Positions 1 through 8,367 of a stretch of DNA of 34,811 nucleotides are shown piece after piece. Position numbers and translations under genes: made by a program. The first letter of the stretch is position 1; each line of letters starts with the position of its first letter. Location: assembly GCA_034439615.1 (NCBI GenBank), contig JAWXAT010000052.1, positions 1-34,811 of the forward strand. Reading direction: 5' to 3'. This DNA is from Oligoflexia bacterium (GTDB lineage: Bacteria > Bdellovibrionota > Bdellovibrionia > JABDDW01). The notes below the pieces were generated by a model, which was given only the letters and a program-made list of their open reading frames with translations, ran no database searches and had not been told where the DNA came from.

Positions 1-124
1 AGGTAACGCCACTAGGCGCAGTCCATGTGCCGCCGGAGGTAAAAACTTTCCGCGCCTTTCTTGAGCCCGCATGGGCGTTAAAGCTTAAAAGAAATGTTAA
101 AAATAAAAGAAAAATTATTCTCAT
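1..124 (-). CDS. Partial exported tail-fibre-like protein (N-terminus only)
   Basis: An ATG at 124 is preceded by a strong ribosome binding site (GGGAGG, seven bases upstream) and opens a frame that runs off the left edge. The first 19 residues form a textbook Sec signal peptide: a short basic start, a run of Phe/Leu/Ile, then N-A-H-A before Gly-Ser. The mature part begins with a stretch containing VFTSGGTWTAPSGVT, a motif known at the start of glycine-rich phage tail or receptor-binding domains. The gene starts 12 bases after the stop of the preceding fibre-like gene and so belongs to the same operon. Only 41 residues are visible, so the C-terminal architecture is unknown. Confidence 0.7.
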   Translation of the reverse strand, partial: MRIIFLLFLTFLLSFNAHAGSRKARKVFTSGGTWTAPSGVT

Positions 125-136
125 GACTTTCCTCCC

Positions 137-1468
137 TTAAAAAACAAACCAATCCGTCCCGTCTGAAATGAAGGTGTAGGCACCCCAATCACCGCTTAAA
201 ATTTTGTTACTTGAGAGATTTTCAATTTTTTCAGTACCAGCTCTTGCGATAGTGCAGTTATTCGTTGAAAACGAACCTGCTTTATCCTTCACAATGAAAT
301 AAAAATTTTGAGAGGCCGCAGGCAAAGTTACGGTAACGGCACCGCCAGAAGTATCGACGAGATAAGTTGTTCCAGGTGTAGCGGTTGTGTTTGATGAGAT
401 TGTACTTATTGAAACGATATGAAAAAATCCCGGAACATCTGGGAAATTTATCGTTCTGTCATTTGTGTGGCTTGACGATAGAGTTAAAGTCTTTGCAGTT
501 GTGGCTCCACCTAAACTCCATTTGGCTTGCTTTGTGGTATCACCAACATTTCCCCAGGCCACTGTGCTATCTGAGAAAATTTTATTCGTAAAAGTTTGCT
601 GAGTTGAAAGAACAGCCATAGTGTCGGTGCTGTCTGGGATAGTAATCGTTCTGTCGTCAGTATGACTGGATAAAAGGGTCAAAGTCTTAGCCGTAGTTGC
701 CCCGCCCAGAGACCATTTTGCTTGCTTTGTGAGGTCTGAAATATTTCCCCAAACAACATTTGAATCTGTAAGAATTTTATTTGAAAAAGTTTGTTGGCTT
801 GAAATCACTGCCAAAGTGTCTGTCACATCAGGAAAAGTTAATGTTCTATCATTGGTGTGATTTGATAAAAGAGTAATAGTTTTGGCAGTAGTTGCACCTC
901 CCAAACTCCATTTGGCCTGCTTTGTGGCATCTGTATCATTTCCAAAGCTCACCGATAAATCAGATAAGATTTTATTTGTGAATGTTTGTTGAACACCTAA
1001 AGCAGCAACGGTGTCAGTCGCATCGGGGAGTGTAAGCGTTCTATCATTAGTGTGGCTGGAGGAAAGTGTGAGGGTTTTACCCGTCGTTGCTCCTCCCAAA
1101 GACCATTTTGATTGTTTTGAGGTGTCAGAGACATTTCCAAAACTTGTCGTTGAATCAATTAAAATTTTATTTGAAAGATTCATTGCCTCTATGTTTGAGG
1201 CGAGCTCCACCCAAGCTGTACCATTAAAAACATTCTTTTTATTTGTGGTGGTGTTGAAAATTTCTAATCCCGCTGGCGGTGAGGAGATGGCATCTCGCTG
1301 GGCCTGACTCATGCGAGGGCCAAGAAGTCCTTTAACTGTAGATTTCACCTCAAGAAGAGCTTTTGGTTGAATGGCTGTGCTATCGCCAATTTTCACAGAT
1401 TCAAACCGATCAGCTAGAGCCGGAGGAATCACAAGAAAAATGGTTAATAAAAAACCTATGGTTTTCAT
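137..1468 (-). CDS. Exported tail-fibre-like repeat protein
   Basis: The start is placed at the ATG at 1468, not at the longer in-frame start at 1567. It has an AAGGAG box seven bases upstream, sits one base after the previous stop, and immediately begins a signal peptide (MKTIGFLLTIFLVIPPALA, cleavage before Asp). The mature protein of about 424 residues has a short module with LLGPRMSQAQRDAI and FNGTAW, as seen in tail fibres and secreted repeat proteins. Four tandem 65-residue repeats follow, each with W-S-L-G-G-A-T-T, and the protein ends in a beta-rich C-terminal domain of about 90 residues finishing in W-F-V-F. It is probably a trimeric fibre or adhesin-like appendage. A secretion signal is unexpected for a phage tail part, which normally assembles in the cytoplasm. 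The fibre call rests on architecture and operon position. Confidence 0.75.
   Translation of the reverse strand: MKTIGFLLTIFLVIPPALADRFESVKIGDSTAIQPKALLEVKSTVKGLLGPRMSQAQRDAISSPPAGLEIFNTTTNKKNVFNGTAWVELASNIEAMNLSNKILIDSTTSFGNVSDTSKQSKWSLGGATTGKTLTLSSSHTNDRTLTLPDATDTVAALGVQQTFTNKILSDLSVSFGNDTDATKQAKWSLGGATTAKTITLLSNHTNDRTLTFPDVTDTLAVISSQQTFSNKILTDSNVVWGNISDLTKQAKWSLGGATTAKTLTLLSSHTDDRTITIPDSTDTMAVLSTQQTFTNKIFSDSTVAWGNVGDTTKQAKWSLGGATTAKTLTLSSSHTNDRTINFPDVPGFFHIVSISTISSNTTATPGTTYLVDTSGGAVTVTLPAASQNFYFIVKDKAGSFSTNNCTIARAGTEKIENLSSNKILSGDWGAYTFISDGTDWFVF
392..1171 (-). repeat. Four tandem 195-bp coding repeats in the fibre-like gene
   Basis: The repeat landmark (minus-strand codons for K-W-S-L-G-G-A-T-T and the preceding Lys-Gln) recurs at exactly 195-base steps, near positions 526, 721, 916 and 1111. 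Each unit encodes N-K-I-(L/F), a Ser/Asn-rich loop, the WSLGGATT core, H-T-(N/D)-D-R-T and a short Q-Q-T-F linker. Units differ at many synonymous and some non-synonymous positions, so the array is old rather than a recent slippage product. Confidence 0.9.
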
Positions 1469-1469
1469 G

Positions 1470-1967
1470 TTATGTCTCCTTGGCAAAGCGTTTGATGATT
1501 TGATAACGAATTTTTCCGACGTAGTTTGGGCCGCCAAGCGCGTCACTGACGTATTGAACTTGGCCAAGTGTAGTTATTGAAAAATCAACACCAGATGCTT
1601 CGCCATCGGGATTTGCCCCGTAATCTCGATTTGAAACAATCCAGGTGTCAGAGACTTGCTCATAGAAGGCCATAAGCATTCCACCTACACGTTTTCCAAA
1701 GGTATCGTTTCGTCGCTCTATGGTGTATTCGACTTTGACTTGACGATATAAATCCTTATCAAAGAGAAGCCCTGAAAGGTCAGTAAGAGAGGCCGCATCA
1801 TCAATCGTACCTTGATTTTCTCCGCCGCCTCCGCCAGAGGGAATAAAGTTAGCTTGCACATAGCCTAAAGTGACAAAGTCATCTGCCCCTGTGGGAGCTG
1901 TGGCCGTAGGTAGGAGTGGTGTTTCTGGGCCAGTCGTGAATTGATAGTCTCTTGTTCCCATCACCAT
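1470..1967 (-). CDS. Distal tail / fibre-associated protein, 165 aa
   Basis: The gene starts with an ATG inside the last codons of the upstream tip gene (7-base overlap) and ends one base before the next start, so it is fully embedded in the tail operon. The N-terminal 50 residues contain a short V-T-L-G-Y segment and a penta-glycine hinge, as in phage fibre attachment regions. The C-terminal 100 residues form a compact beta-rich domain with Asp-Tyr-Gly and Gly-Gln-Val-Gln-Tyr motifs, resembling domains in phage tail proteins that end in I-R-Y-x-I-I-K. It has no signal peptide, unlike the two genes that follow it. Its exact role (fibre base, chaperone or small spike) is not resolved. Confidence 0.6.
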   Translation of the reverse strand: MVMGTRDYQFTTGPETPLLPTATAPTGADDFVTLGYVQANFIPSGGGGGENQGTIDDAASLTDLSGLLFDKDLYRQVKVEYTIERRNDTFGKRVGGMLMAFYEQVSDTWIVSNRDYGANPDGEASGVDFSITTLGQVQYVSDALGGPNYVGKIRYQIIKRFAKET

Positions 1968-4138
1968 CCCTCGGCGTTATCTTCAATACCTTTTTGGTCG
2001 TCTAAAATAAGCCCCACGACACGAAGGTCTTTGTTTGTTTCATTAACTGAGAAATTTCTTACTCTCAATTCTTCTGCATTAAATGGAAATCCAGGGAGCC
2101 TTGTTCTTGAAACTTCAAAAATATCAGAGAGAAGACTTGAGAAAAATCTAATGGGACTTGAAAATTTTAAAGTGCCCCTTCGTTCGCCAAAAATAAAAGA
2201 GAGCCTTTGAGCCAGAGTTTGTGCATCACTTGCAAACACATGCAGGGAATCAAAACTTTTTTGGCGACTCACCCCGTGAAGATAAAGGGCGGCGTCACTG
2301 ATAGCAGTTGCAATGTCAAATGTGGCTTCAGGTCTGTTGATATCGATTGGGACTTCACGCTTATTATATTGAACTAAAATATCTGAAGCCATTTCGGTGT
2401 AATCAAATTCATACTGGAGGGAGCCTTCACCAATTTCAACGTCATCGATATTTTGGTTAGCTGCTGTTAAAGGTTTAACTTGAGCAATCGTCCATTTTGC
2501 TTCGCTGTTGACATAAATTTTTAAAAGAAGTGTTTGGCAGATTTTTTCAATAATTTCCCGGTAGGTGGGGAATGCGTCTGCTTGGTTTTCAGGGATTGCA
2601 ATCCCTATCGGATCCCCAATATCTGAGGCTAGGGTTTGAAAGGTAGGGATATCGATTTCATCTTCAGGAATGCCAGCTTGCTTAAGAAGGGCGTAGATAA
2701 TGACACAGCCATTTGACATATTCCCTAAAGAATTTTGGTCAGATCCAAAAGGCACACCTGCAATTGTTTCCTCATTCTGTCTTCCGTAGGCTCTACAAAA
2801 AATTTGATCTGTAGCGGAGAAGGCTCGTGGCATGCCGACATTGGCTTCCATATTACTTGTGAATCTAAAACCCTTACCAGGCATGCCGCCTGAAAGACTG
2901 GGCGTGTATTCGAAATAGTCCCTTACAAATTTTAGTTGGTAGCTAATGTTATCTTGAACGACCGTGACGTTCCCGACAAAACTTCTCTCGATGATATTGG
3001 CAAAATGATTTACGGGGTTCCCGTCACTCCAACCCCCTAAGTGCTCAATAAATAAATTGATCGGGTCAACCGCAGTAATAACGGCATAGGCTTGTGTTGA
3101 ACCTCCTCCAAGTCTTAGGAGCCAAATCGTATCGCCTACATTAAAGCCGCTAATATCCGTAAAAAAGGTCACAGTATTTGTGTTGGTTTGACTCATGTCA
3201 GGATTTCTTAAAACTCCTCCCGTGGTGGGACTTGATGCAATCCCCCAGGCAACACAAAACCATCTATTCGGATTTGGCCCAAGCCCACTTGGAGAAAAGA
3301 AAAATCTTGTGGGAATAAACCCATCCACTCTCCCTAATACTTGTCTTATGGGCCGCCCGAACGCTGCAGGATCCGGCCCCGAGCCAATGCCAGCGTCGTA
3401 AAATTGAATGGGTGGATTATTAAAAGTTCCGGGATAGAGATTTTGATTTCTAAATTCACCATTGAGGGCGTCAAGCTGGTCATATAAATTAAACGTCACT
3501 TGATCGTCTTCAAATACGACATTGTTTCCAATACCACGGAAAACAAGCTGGATATTTAGAGAGGAAATTTTTCCCACCCAGTGGTACATCCGAAACTCAG
3601 CATTTCTAAAACTTTGATCAAAAAGAATTTCGTTAAAAAAATTCTCCGTGTTTGTCGCAACAAGAGAAGTTGAGTGAACGGGTAGAACACCAAATAAAAC
3701 ATCAGAACTTGAAGAAAGAAGTTGGGGAGCCTTTAAAATATACGGCTCAAAGGGCACAACCCTTGACGCCGGATCAAGCGGATCCCTATGCCAGTTAACA
3801 TCAGTGGTTGCGATGTAGAGCTCATAGGCCGCAACAATGAAGGCATCTGAAGTTGTAGGGTCAAGATCGCCGCCGTTATTGATGTAGAGCAGCTTATTTT
3901 CATCATCGTAAAAATAGCCAAAAATGTCTGACGAGAGGGGAATGCTTGAAAGCTTTGTCGCAATGATAGGGCCAATGGTGCTCTTTAAATTCACAGCCGT
4001 CACAAATCCTGTCGCAAAGGGAGCCACATACACAAACGTCCCGTAAGCGCTCCACCCTATGACCCTCTTTTTTGGCGTCATCACCACCAAAAACTGCGTC
4101 TTTTTTGATTCGATTTGGAGGTTTTCGGAATATGTCAA
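1961..4138 (-). CDS. Tail tip / hub protein, 725 aa
   Basis: This is the largest gene after the tape measure and lies three genes downstream of it, the place of the tail-tip or hub protein in siphoviruses. The probable start is TTG at 4138, overlapping the previous stop as TTGA, with a GGGGGTGA box upstream. Residues 1-150 look like a beta-rich attachment domain. The last 250 residues include T-Y-R-E-I-I-E-K-I-C-Q-T-L and a beta-domain-rich tail, similar in style to hub proteins that close the tail tube. I could not place it confidently in a named family such as gpJ. No transmembrane segment or signal peptide is seen. Confidence 0.65.
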   Translation of the reverse strand: MTYSENLQIESKKTQFLVVMTPKKRVIGWSAYGTFVYVAPFATGFVTAVNLKSTIGPIIATKLSSIPLSSDIFGYFYDDENKLLYINNGGDLDPTTSDAFIVAAYELYIATTDVNWHRDPLDPASRVVPFEPYILKAPQLLSSSSDVLFGVLPVHSTSLVATNTENFFNEILFDQSFRNAEFRMYHWVGKISSLNIQLVFRGIGNNVVFEDDQVTFNLYDQLDALNGEFRNQNLYPGTFNNPPIQFYDAGIGSGPDPAAFGRPIRQVLGRVDGFIPTRFFFSPSGLGPNPNRWFCVAWGIASSPTTGGVLRNPDMSQTNTNTVTFFTDISGFNVGDTIWLLRLGGGSTQAYAVITAVDPINLFIEHLGGWSDGNPVNHFANIIERSFVGNVTVVQDNISYQLKFVRDYFEYTPSLSGGMPGKGFRFTSNMEANVGMPRAFSATDQIFCRAYGRQNEETIAGVPFGSDQNSLGNMSNGCVIIYALLKQAGIPEDEIDIPTFQTLASDIGDPIGIAIPENQADAFPTYREIIEKICQTLLLKIYVNSEAKWTIAQVKPLTAANQNIDDVEIGEGSLQYEFDYTEMASDILVQYNKREVPIDINRPEATFDIATAISDAALYLHGVSRQKSFDSLHVFASDAQTLAQRLSFIFGERRGTLKFSSPIRFFSSLLSDIFEVSRTRLPGFPFNAEELRVRNFSVNETNKDLRVVGLILDDQKGIEDNAEGW

Positions 4139-4626
4139 AAGTCACCCCCAATAATGGCAACCTGATAGGGGAACCTGCTTAAAAATTTACCGTCTAAATT
4201 TAGATGCGAACTTCGTTGAATGGGATTTGGCCATGCCCTTTGCCAAGCGATATGAGAGGTCTCAATTCCTGTGTAGCCATTGGCCCACAAAACAAAATAA
4301 AAAGTTTCATCTCTTGGGAGAGCTGGAAGCTGATCAAAGTCAAACCAGATTTCCTTAAAGGCATTGGCAAGAGTGGTGATAGCTGATTTTATTTGAACAT
4401 TTGTTGACGTGTAGACAAGACCACCAGGGCGTCCACCGTTATCTGAATAAATCCTCATCTCAAGGGAGGTAAAGACCGGATCATTATAGAGGATCATAAA
4501 GGTTTTTAAGCCCCTCAAAATAAAGGGCTCCACCCCCTCATCATGAAAAAGAACGGGGGAAAAGACCTGCGGGGAACCAGTAAAATCCCCCGTTTTTAGC
4601 CATTCCCCAAACACCCTTATCCCCAT
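4135..4626 (-). CDS. Distal tail protein, 163 aa, unrecognised
   Basis: The gene lies one base after the stop of the 378-aa tail gene and overlaps the tip gene by four bases, so it is co-translated with both. It has no signal peptide or membrane segment. The sequence has alternating beta-strand character; the stretch with R-I-Y-S-D-N-G-G-R-P-G-G-L resembles beta-sandwich modules of adhesion and carbohydrate-binding proteins, which would suit a surface-exposed tail component. That comparison is by eye only, and the protein is best left as a hypothetical tail protein. Confidence 0.5.
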   Translation of the reverse strand: MGIRVFGEWLKTGDFTGSPQVFSPVLFHDEGVEPFILRGLKTFMILYNDPVFTSLEMRIYSDNGGRPGGLVYTSTNVQIKSAITTLANAFKEIWFDFDQLPALPRDETFYFVLWANGYTGIETSHIAWQRAWPNPIQRSSHLNLDGKFLSRFPYQVAIIGGDF

Positions 4627-4627
4627 T

Positions 4628-5764
4628 TTAGAGCTCCTCCCTTAACTGCATCGAAAAAGAAAAATTATTGGGAGATTCGAGTAAGAAATTGGGATCGCTA
4701 GAAAATTTCACATATCTAGAATAGAAATTCTGAGAGCTACTAAAAGCTCCGTCAGGATCAAGGATGACAAAAAAGGGAACGGAGGTTCCCATCTTTTGAA
4801 AAATATCGTTAAAGACTTCAAGCTCAGAATATGTGAGCCCATTCCAATCAAGAGAAAATTCTTGAGTTTTTTCTCTTACACCTGAAAAAATTTGCCCACC
4901 TTCTGAAATAACCGATGTTGACCTATCAACAAACGATGATTTTAAGGGGAATTGAGCAGCACCACGCTGAGTTGAATAAAAATTCCCAAGATATAAACTT
5001 CCAATTTCAATAAACCCATTGGGGTTTGCAGAATCTTGAATTAAAAGCCTCCAATACCTAAGAGGTGTTGGACTGAGACCCGTCGGATTTATAAGAAGGA
5101 TCGTTTTTTCGTTATAGGTAAGAGTGGTTTCAAATGTGGGGCTTGTCCAAGCGTCAGTGGCATTTGCTTGAAGTTTTAATGTGGCGCTTGAGCTAAATTG
5201 TATGGGAGCGTTTCTTTTTCCAATAAGAAGAAAGCACTGGGGGTTTGTGGAAATCCCTAGATCAAGAGTTAAAAATTCCTTAGTGTGGATTTTTAAAAAA
5301 TCGGCGGTATAGGTAAGAGCCCCTGTCTTATCTGTACTTATGTCAAAGCCAATCACCGACGCTAATGTTGAAAGAACATCTGTATTAATTAATTCAAAAA
5401 TCCCGCCACCACCCAAGCCGTCAGAGGTGACTTTTATTTTCTTAGAAATCAAATCTTGCGTGATCGTGTAAACAGATGCTCCCGCTACCTCAAGAGCCGC
5501 TTTGATGGCGGCCATTAACAAGACCGTAGAAGCATAATTACTCACAGCTATGGTGGCTGTGAGATCAACGGTGGTGGTTTCTCTAAAAATAAGTTTATTA
5601 TTTAAAGAAGTGATCTCCCAAAACCCTTGAGTTCTCCAAACTTTTGACCTGCGCTTTTTATTGTAAACATTCACCGCTGGAAAGCTTGGATTCTCGCTTG
5701 AGGGAATGCCTTGCACCAGAATTTCAGGATCAATTAGGTTTTCAGCTAAGATTTTTACACTCAT
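4628..5764 (-). CDS. Distal tail protein with tail-tube-like inserted module, 378 aa
   Basis: It follows the tape measure with an ATGA overlap, the slot of the distal tail (Dit/gpM-like) protein. The C-terminal half (about 160-378) ends in S-F-S-M-Q-L-R-E-E-L, beta-rich and consistent with a ring-forming distal tail protein. Residues about 50-155 form a separate module that also occurs in the tail tube protein of this phage: an Ala-rich helix, then K-K-I-K-V-T-S-D-G, then I-G-F and T-G-A-L-T-Y-T. The role as distal tail protein is inferred from position; the shared module is directly visible. Confidence 0.6.
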   Translation of the reverse strand: MSVKILAENLIDPEILVQGIPSSENPSFPAVNVYNKKRRSKVWRTQGFWEITSLNNKLIFRETTTVDLTATIAVSNYASTVLLMAAIKAALEVAGASVYTITQDLISKKIKVTSDGLGGGGIFELINTDVLSTLASVIGFDISTDKTGALTYTADFLKIHTKEFLTLDLGISTNPQCFLLIGKRNAPIQFSSSATLKLQANATDAWTSPTFETTLTYNEKTILLINPTGLSPTPLRYWRLLIQDSANPNGFIEIGSLYLGNFYSTQRGAAQFPLKSSFVDRSTSVISEGGQIFSGVREKTQEFSLDWNGLTYSELEVFNDIFQKMGTSVPFFVILDPDGAFSSSQNFYSRYVKFSSDPNFLLESPNNFSFSMQLREEL

Positions 5765-8148
5765 GCTGTTCTAAACCCCTGGCGATTAAGCTGCAAAATT
5801 GTTGAAGCTAGGTCTTTTTCTGAAATTCGTAAATTAACGACGAGCGTTTGATCCGATTGCACCTGTGGCTGAGTGGCAACTTGCCTTTGACTTGCAAGAG
5901 CTGCGAGTTGAGCATCCCGCTGATTTTTATCCACGAGAGTGACGCTTCCACCGCCGCCACCTTTCAAAAGACTTCCAATTAGGGGAATGCTGTTGGGTAA
6001 AATATCTACACCTGGAATTATTCCCCCGCCGAATACACCCTTAGATCCGTTGCCAAGACCTGTGCCTAAAAATCCTCCCTGACCAAAGAGACCTCCGCTC
6101 TCACCGCCACCGCCAAAGATATGGTTAATCCCCTCGGCTAGTCCTTCGATGAGTTTCTTCAAAAATTCGCCTGGGATTTTTAAAAATTCAGTTAGGAACT
6201 GACCAACAATTTGAGGAATGGCTTCGATGAATCTTCCAATCAAACGTGGAATGGCTTTTATGAGAGCTTCAATAATCTTTGGAATGTTTTCGATTAACGC
6301 TCCAATGATCTCAGGGATTGAAGCAATGATTGCAAAAATAAGATCGGGGATGTCATCAACTAGCGCATTGATGATGTCAGGAATTGATTTTACAAACTCC
6401 CTGATAATATTTGGCACTTGCCTTGTGAGCTCTATTCCAAATGCAGGAGCGGCCTTTATAATATTTGAAATAACTTGGGGGAGAGCTTTGGCAAAATCTT
6501 GGACAAACTTTTTAACTTCCTCCGGGCCTTTTGCTAAAAGCTCCAGCAGAGGGCCAACAACTGACCCAGCCCCTGGTAAAAAGAAGTCTGCAACAGCAGC
6601 GCCCGCAGCGGCCACAAGTTTTACCGCTCCTTGAGCACCCTGGCCAATCTGTTGAACAAGACCCGATGCAATTCCAAGAGCCTTATCTAAATTTGTTGTC
6701 CCTTTCGGGGTTTCTACCTGCCCAAAAAGTCCACCCACGGGATTCGCCGATAAAGCTCCGAGAACTTGCTCCCTTTGAGCTTTAGTGAGGGTTTCAATAA
6801 CCTTGATTTGATTTTCAAGAGCTGCGGATCCATCATTTGCGGCCTTTACCTGGGCCTTGCCAACCGCTGCGATTGAATCAGCTAGGCTTTTTGATTTAGT
6901 TGAAATTTTTGAAAACTTATCGTCAACCGTGATGAAAGCATTTTTTGTTCCTTGAACAATGTTTTCAAAACCGTTATGGACTTTTTCTAACCCTTGGCTA
7001 ATAGGGTTTGTGTCAATAGAGTTATTGAAATTATGGATCGCATCGATGCCATTCTTTAAACCTTGATTAAAATCTTCAACGTCGATTCCAAGTTTTTGAA
7101 ATACTTTTTTTCCGAGAACAGTGTTGGATAGAATCTCAAAGGCATGAATGACTTGCTCAACAAGTTCTCCAGGCAATTTAATAAGGGCTCCAATGGATTT
7201 TTGAAGCAGAAATAAGAGCTTTATTACAATATCGGGAAGGGTAAGAAGAGCAACCTCTACACCTCGAATTGTTGTACCAATTCCTCCGATGGTGACGCGG
7301 ATAAAATCAATGACAGGCGCTAGGGTTGCAAATGCCGAGATGATTCCACTTGAGATAAATTTTGTGATGGCAGTCGAATTATTAATAATGGCTTTTTCTA
7401 GAAATTCAAAACCATCTGCTGTTAATTTTAGAAGCCTCAAAATCACAGGGTTTTGAGTAATAATTCGGCCCGCCGCTTTTTCGACATCTTCAAAAGCGTT
7501 GCCGACCTTTTTGAGTCGTCCCTCGTAGGTATTGGCCGCAGCTTCAGCGGCCCCTGAAAACCTACTATTCACAAGGTCAATGGCAGCACCTGCTTGGAGT
7601 TGAGCAGCGGTCAACTTTGCTGTCGCAGGAACAAGACGATTCAGACGTCCTAATTGCCCTTCAAATGTTCGACCTAAAAGCTCTGTCGCACTCTCTAAAC
7701 TTATCCCAAATACGGTGGATAGTTGAACTGACGCCTTGACAAGTTTTTCGGCTTCCGCATTTGAAACATTAAAGGCTTTGGCAAGAGCGACGTTTTTTAG
7801 GATGACATCGTCATTAATGCCCGTTGAGTGCTCTAAACTCTTTGCAAGGTTTTGAAAGTGTTGACTAGCTTCTGATGAAAAATCACCAGCAAGTTTTAGA
7901 GAAGTATTTAAGGCCGTTACTGCTTGCTCTTGTTTTTGAGCTGCCTCTGTTATGCTTTTTAGCCCCTCGATAAGTTCATGTCCTACAAGAACGGCAACAG
8001 CGGCCTTTGCAATTGTCTCTATGACGGCAATACTTTTTTCAATGGAGGAGAAACTTTGAGTAGCATTTTGGGAAAAGTTCTTTATGGCATTTTCAGCTGC
8101 CTGGGTGTTGGCCTTAATAATGAATTCGACTTCATTAGAGCCTGCCAT
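5761..8148 (-). CDS. Tail tape measure protein
   Basis: The product is 795 aa and lies directly after the tail assembly chaperone pair. It sets tail length and probably forms part of the DNA channel. The N-terminal third is helical and Ala/Asn/Gln-rich, with Q-N-A-T-Q-S-F and A-A-V-A-V-L-V-G-H regions. Two hydrophobic stretches lie in the middle. A region of 11-residue repeats built on I-P-x-I-I is encoded at 6190-6395, and a Gly-rich segment precedes the C-terminus. At roughly 1.5 angstrom per helical residue the protein predicts a tail near 120 nm. No lytic transglycosylase or peptidase domain was recognised. Confidence 0.88.
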   Translation of the reverse strand: MAGSNEVEFIIKANTQAAENAIKNFSQNATQSFSSIEKSIAVIETIAKAAVAVLVGHELIEGLKSITEAAQKQEQAVTALNTSLKLAGDFSSEASQHFQNLAKSLEHSTGINDDVILKNVALAKAFNVSNAEAEKLVKASVQLSTVFGISLESATELLGRTFEGQLGRLNRLVPATAKLTAAQLQAGAAIDLVNSRFSGAAEAAANTYEGRLKKVGNAFEDVEKAAGRIITQNPVILRLLKLTADGFEFLEKAIINNSTAITKFISSGIISAFATLAPVIDFIRVTIGGIGTTIRGVEVALLTLPDIVIKLLFLLQKSIGALIKLPGELVEQVIHAFEILSNTVLGKKVFQKLGIDVEDFNQGLKNGIDAIHNFNNSIDTNPISQGLEKVHNGFENIVQGTKNAFITVDDKFSKISTKSKSLADSIAAVGKAQVKAANDGSAALENQIKVIETLTKAQREQVLGALSANPVGGLFGQVETPKGTTNLDKALGIASGLVQQIGQGAQGAVKLVAAAGAAVADFFLPGAGSVVGPLLELLAKGPEEVKKFVQDFAKALPQVISNIIKAAPAFGIELTRQVPNIIREFVKSIPDIINALVDDIPDLIFAIIASIPEIIGALIENIPKIIEALIKAIPRLIGRFIEAIPQIVGQFLTEFLKIPGEFLKKLIEGLAEGINHIFGGGGESGGLFGQGGFLGTGLGNGSKGVFGGGIIPGVDILPNSIPLIGSLLKGGGGGSVTLVDKNQRDAQLAALASQRQVATQPQVQSDQTLVVNLRISEKDLASTILQLNRQGFRTA
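6190..6395 (-). repeat. 11-residue amphipathic repeats in the tape measure
   Basis: Six consecutive segments of 11 residues follow the pattern Ile-Pro-x-(Ile/Leu)-(Ile/Val)-x-x-(Leu/Ile/Phe)-(Ile/Val/Leu)-x-x, for example IPEIIGALIEN and IPKIIEALIKA. The period is 33 bases at DNA level. A regular Pro in each hendecad suggests a stack of short helices or a membrane-active segment rather than a plain coiled coil. Confidence 0.85.
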
Positions 8149-8149
8149 T

Positions 8150-8347
8150 TTATCTCTTCTTTAAACTCTCGGCCTCAAGGCGCGAGATTTCAGAGCTAAT
8201 AATTGTAAACGCCTGCGCCTTGAAGCTCGAAAGACTTTGCCCATCAAACCGATACCCAAGTTTTGAAAGCTGAAGACGCATGTTATATTCCATCAAAAGT
8301 GGGGCTGCTTCATTCACTAAGCTTAATTCCTTATAGGCCGCAGCCAC
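8150..8347 (-). CDS. Tail assembly chaperone extension (gpT-like part of gpGT)
   Basis: This short frame has a GTG at 8347 and lies -1 relative to the upstream 126-aa chaperone gene. Its open frame reaches back through the A-AAA-AAC heptamer at 8377-8371, so a -1 slip there would give a G-T fusion of about 199 residues. Lambda-type phages make the gpGT tail chaperone in the same way, and it always lies just before the tape measure, which starts one base after this stop. An independent GTG start is possible (AGG six bases upstream) but weak. The piece is helical, with A-A-A-Y-K-E-L and M-R-L-Q-L-S-K-L-G motifs. Confidence 0.75.
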   Translation of the reverse strand: MAAAYKELSLVNEAAPLLMEYNMRLQLSKLGYRFDGQSLSSFKAQAFTIISSEISRLEAESLKKR

Positions 8348-8367
8348 TTGTTGCCTGATAAGGATTT

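Noticed and set aside
1469-1567. N-terminal extension of the fibre-like gene from the start at 1567
   Set aside because: It overlaps the upstream gene by almost 100 bases, lacks a ribosome binding site and would bury a clear signal peptide; ATG at 1468 is far better supported.
6218-6634. 138-aa plus-strand frame inside the tape measure
   Set aside because: It is the antisense shadow of the hydrophobic repeat region, with no independent start signal.
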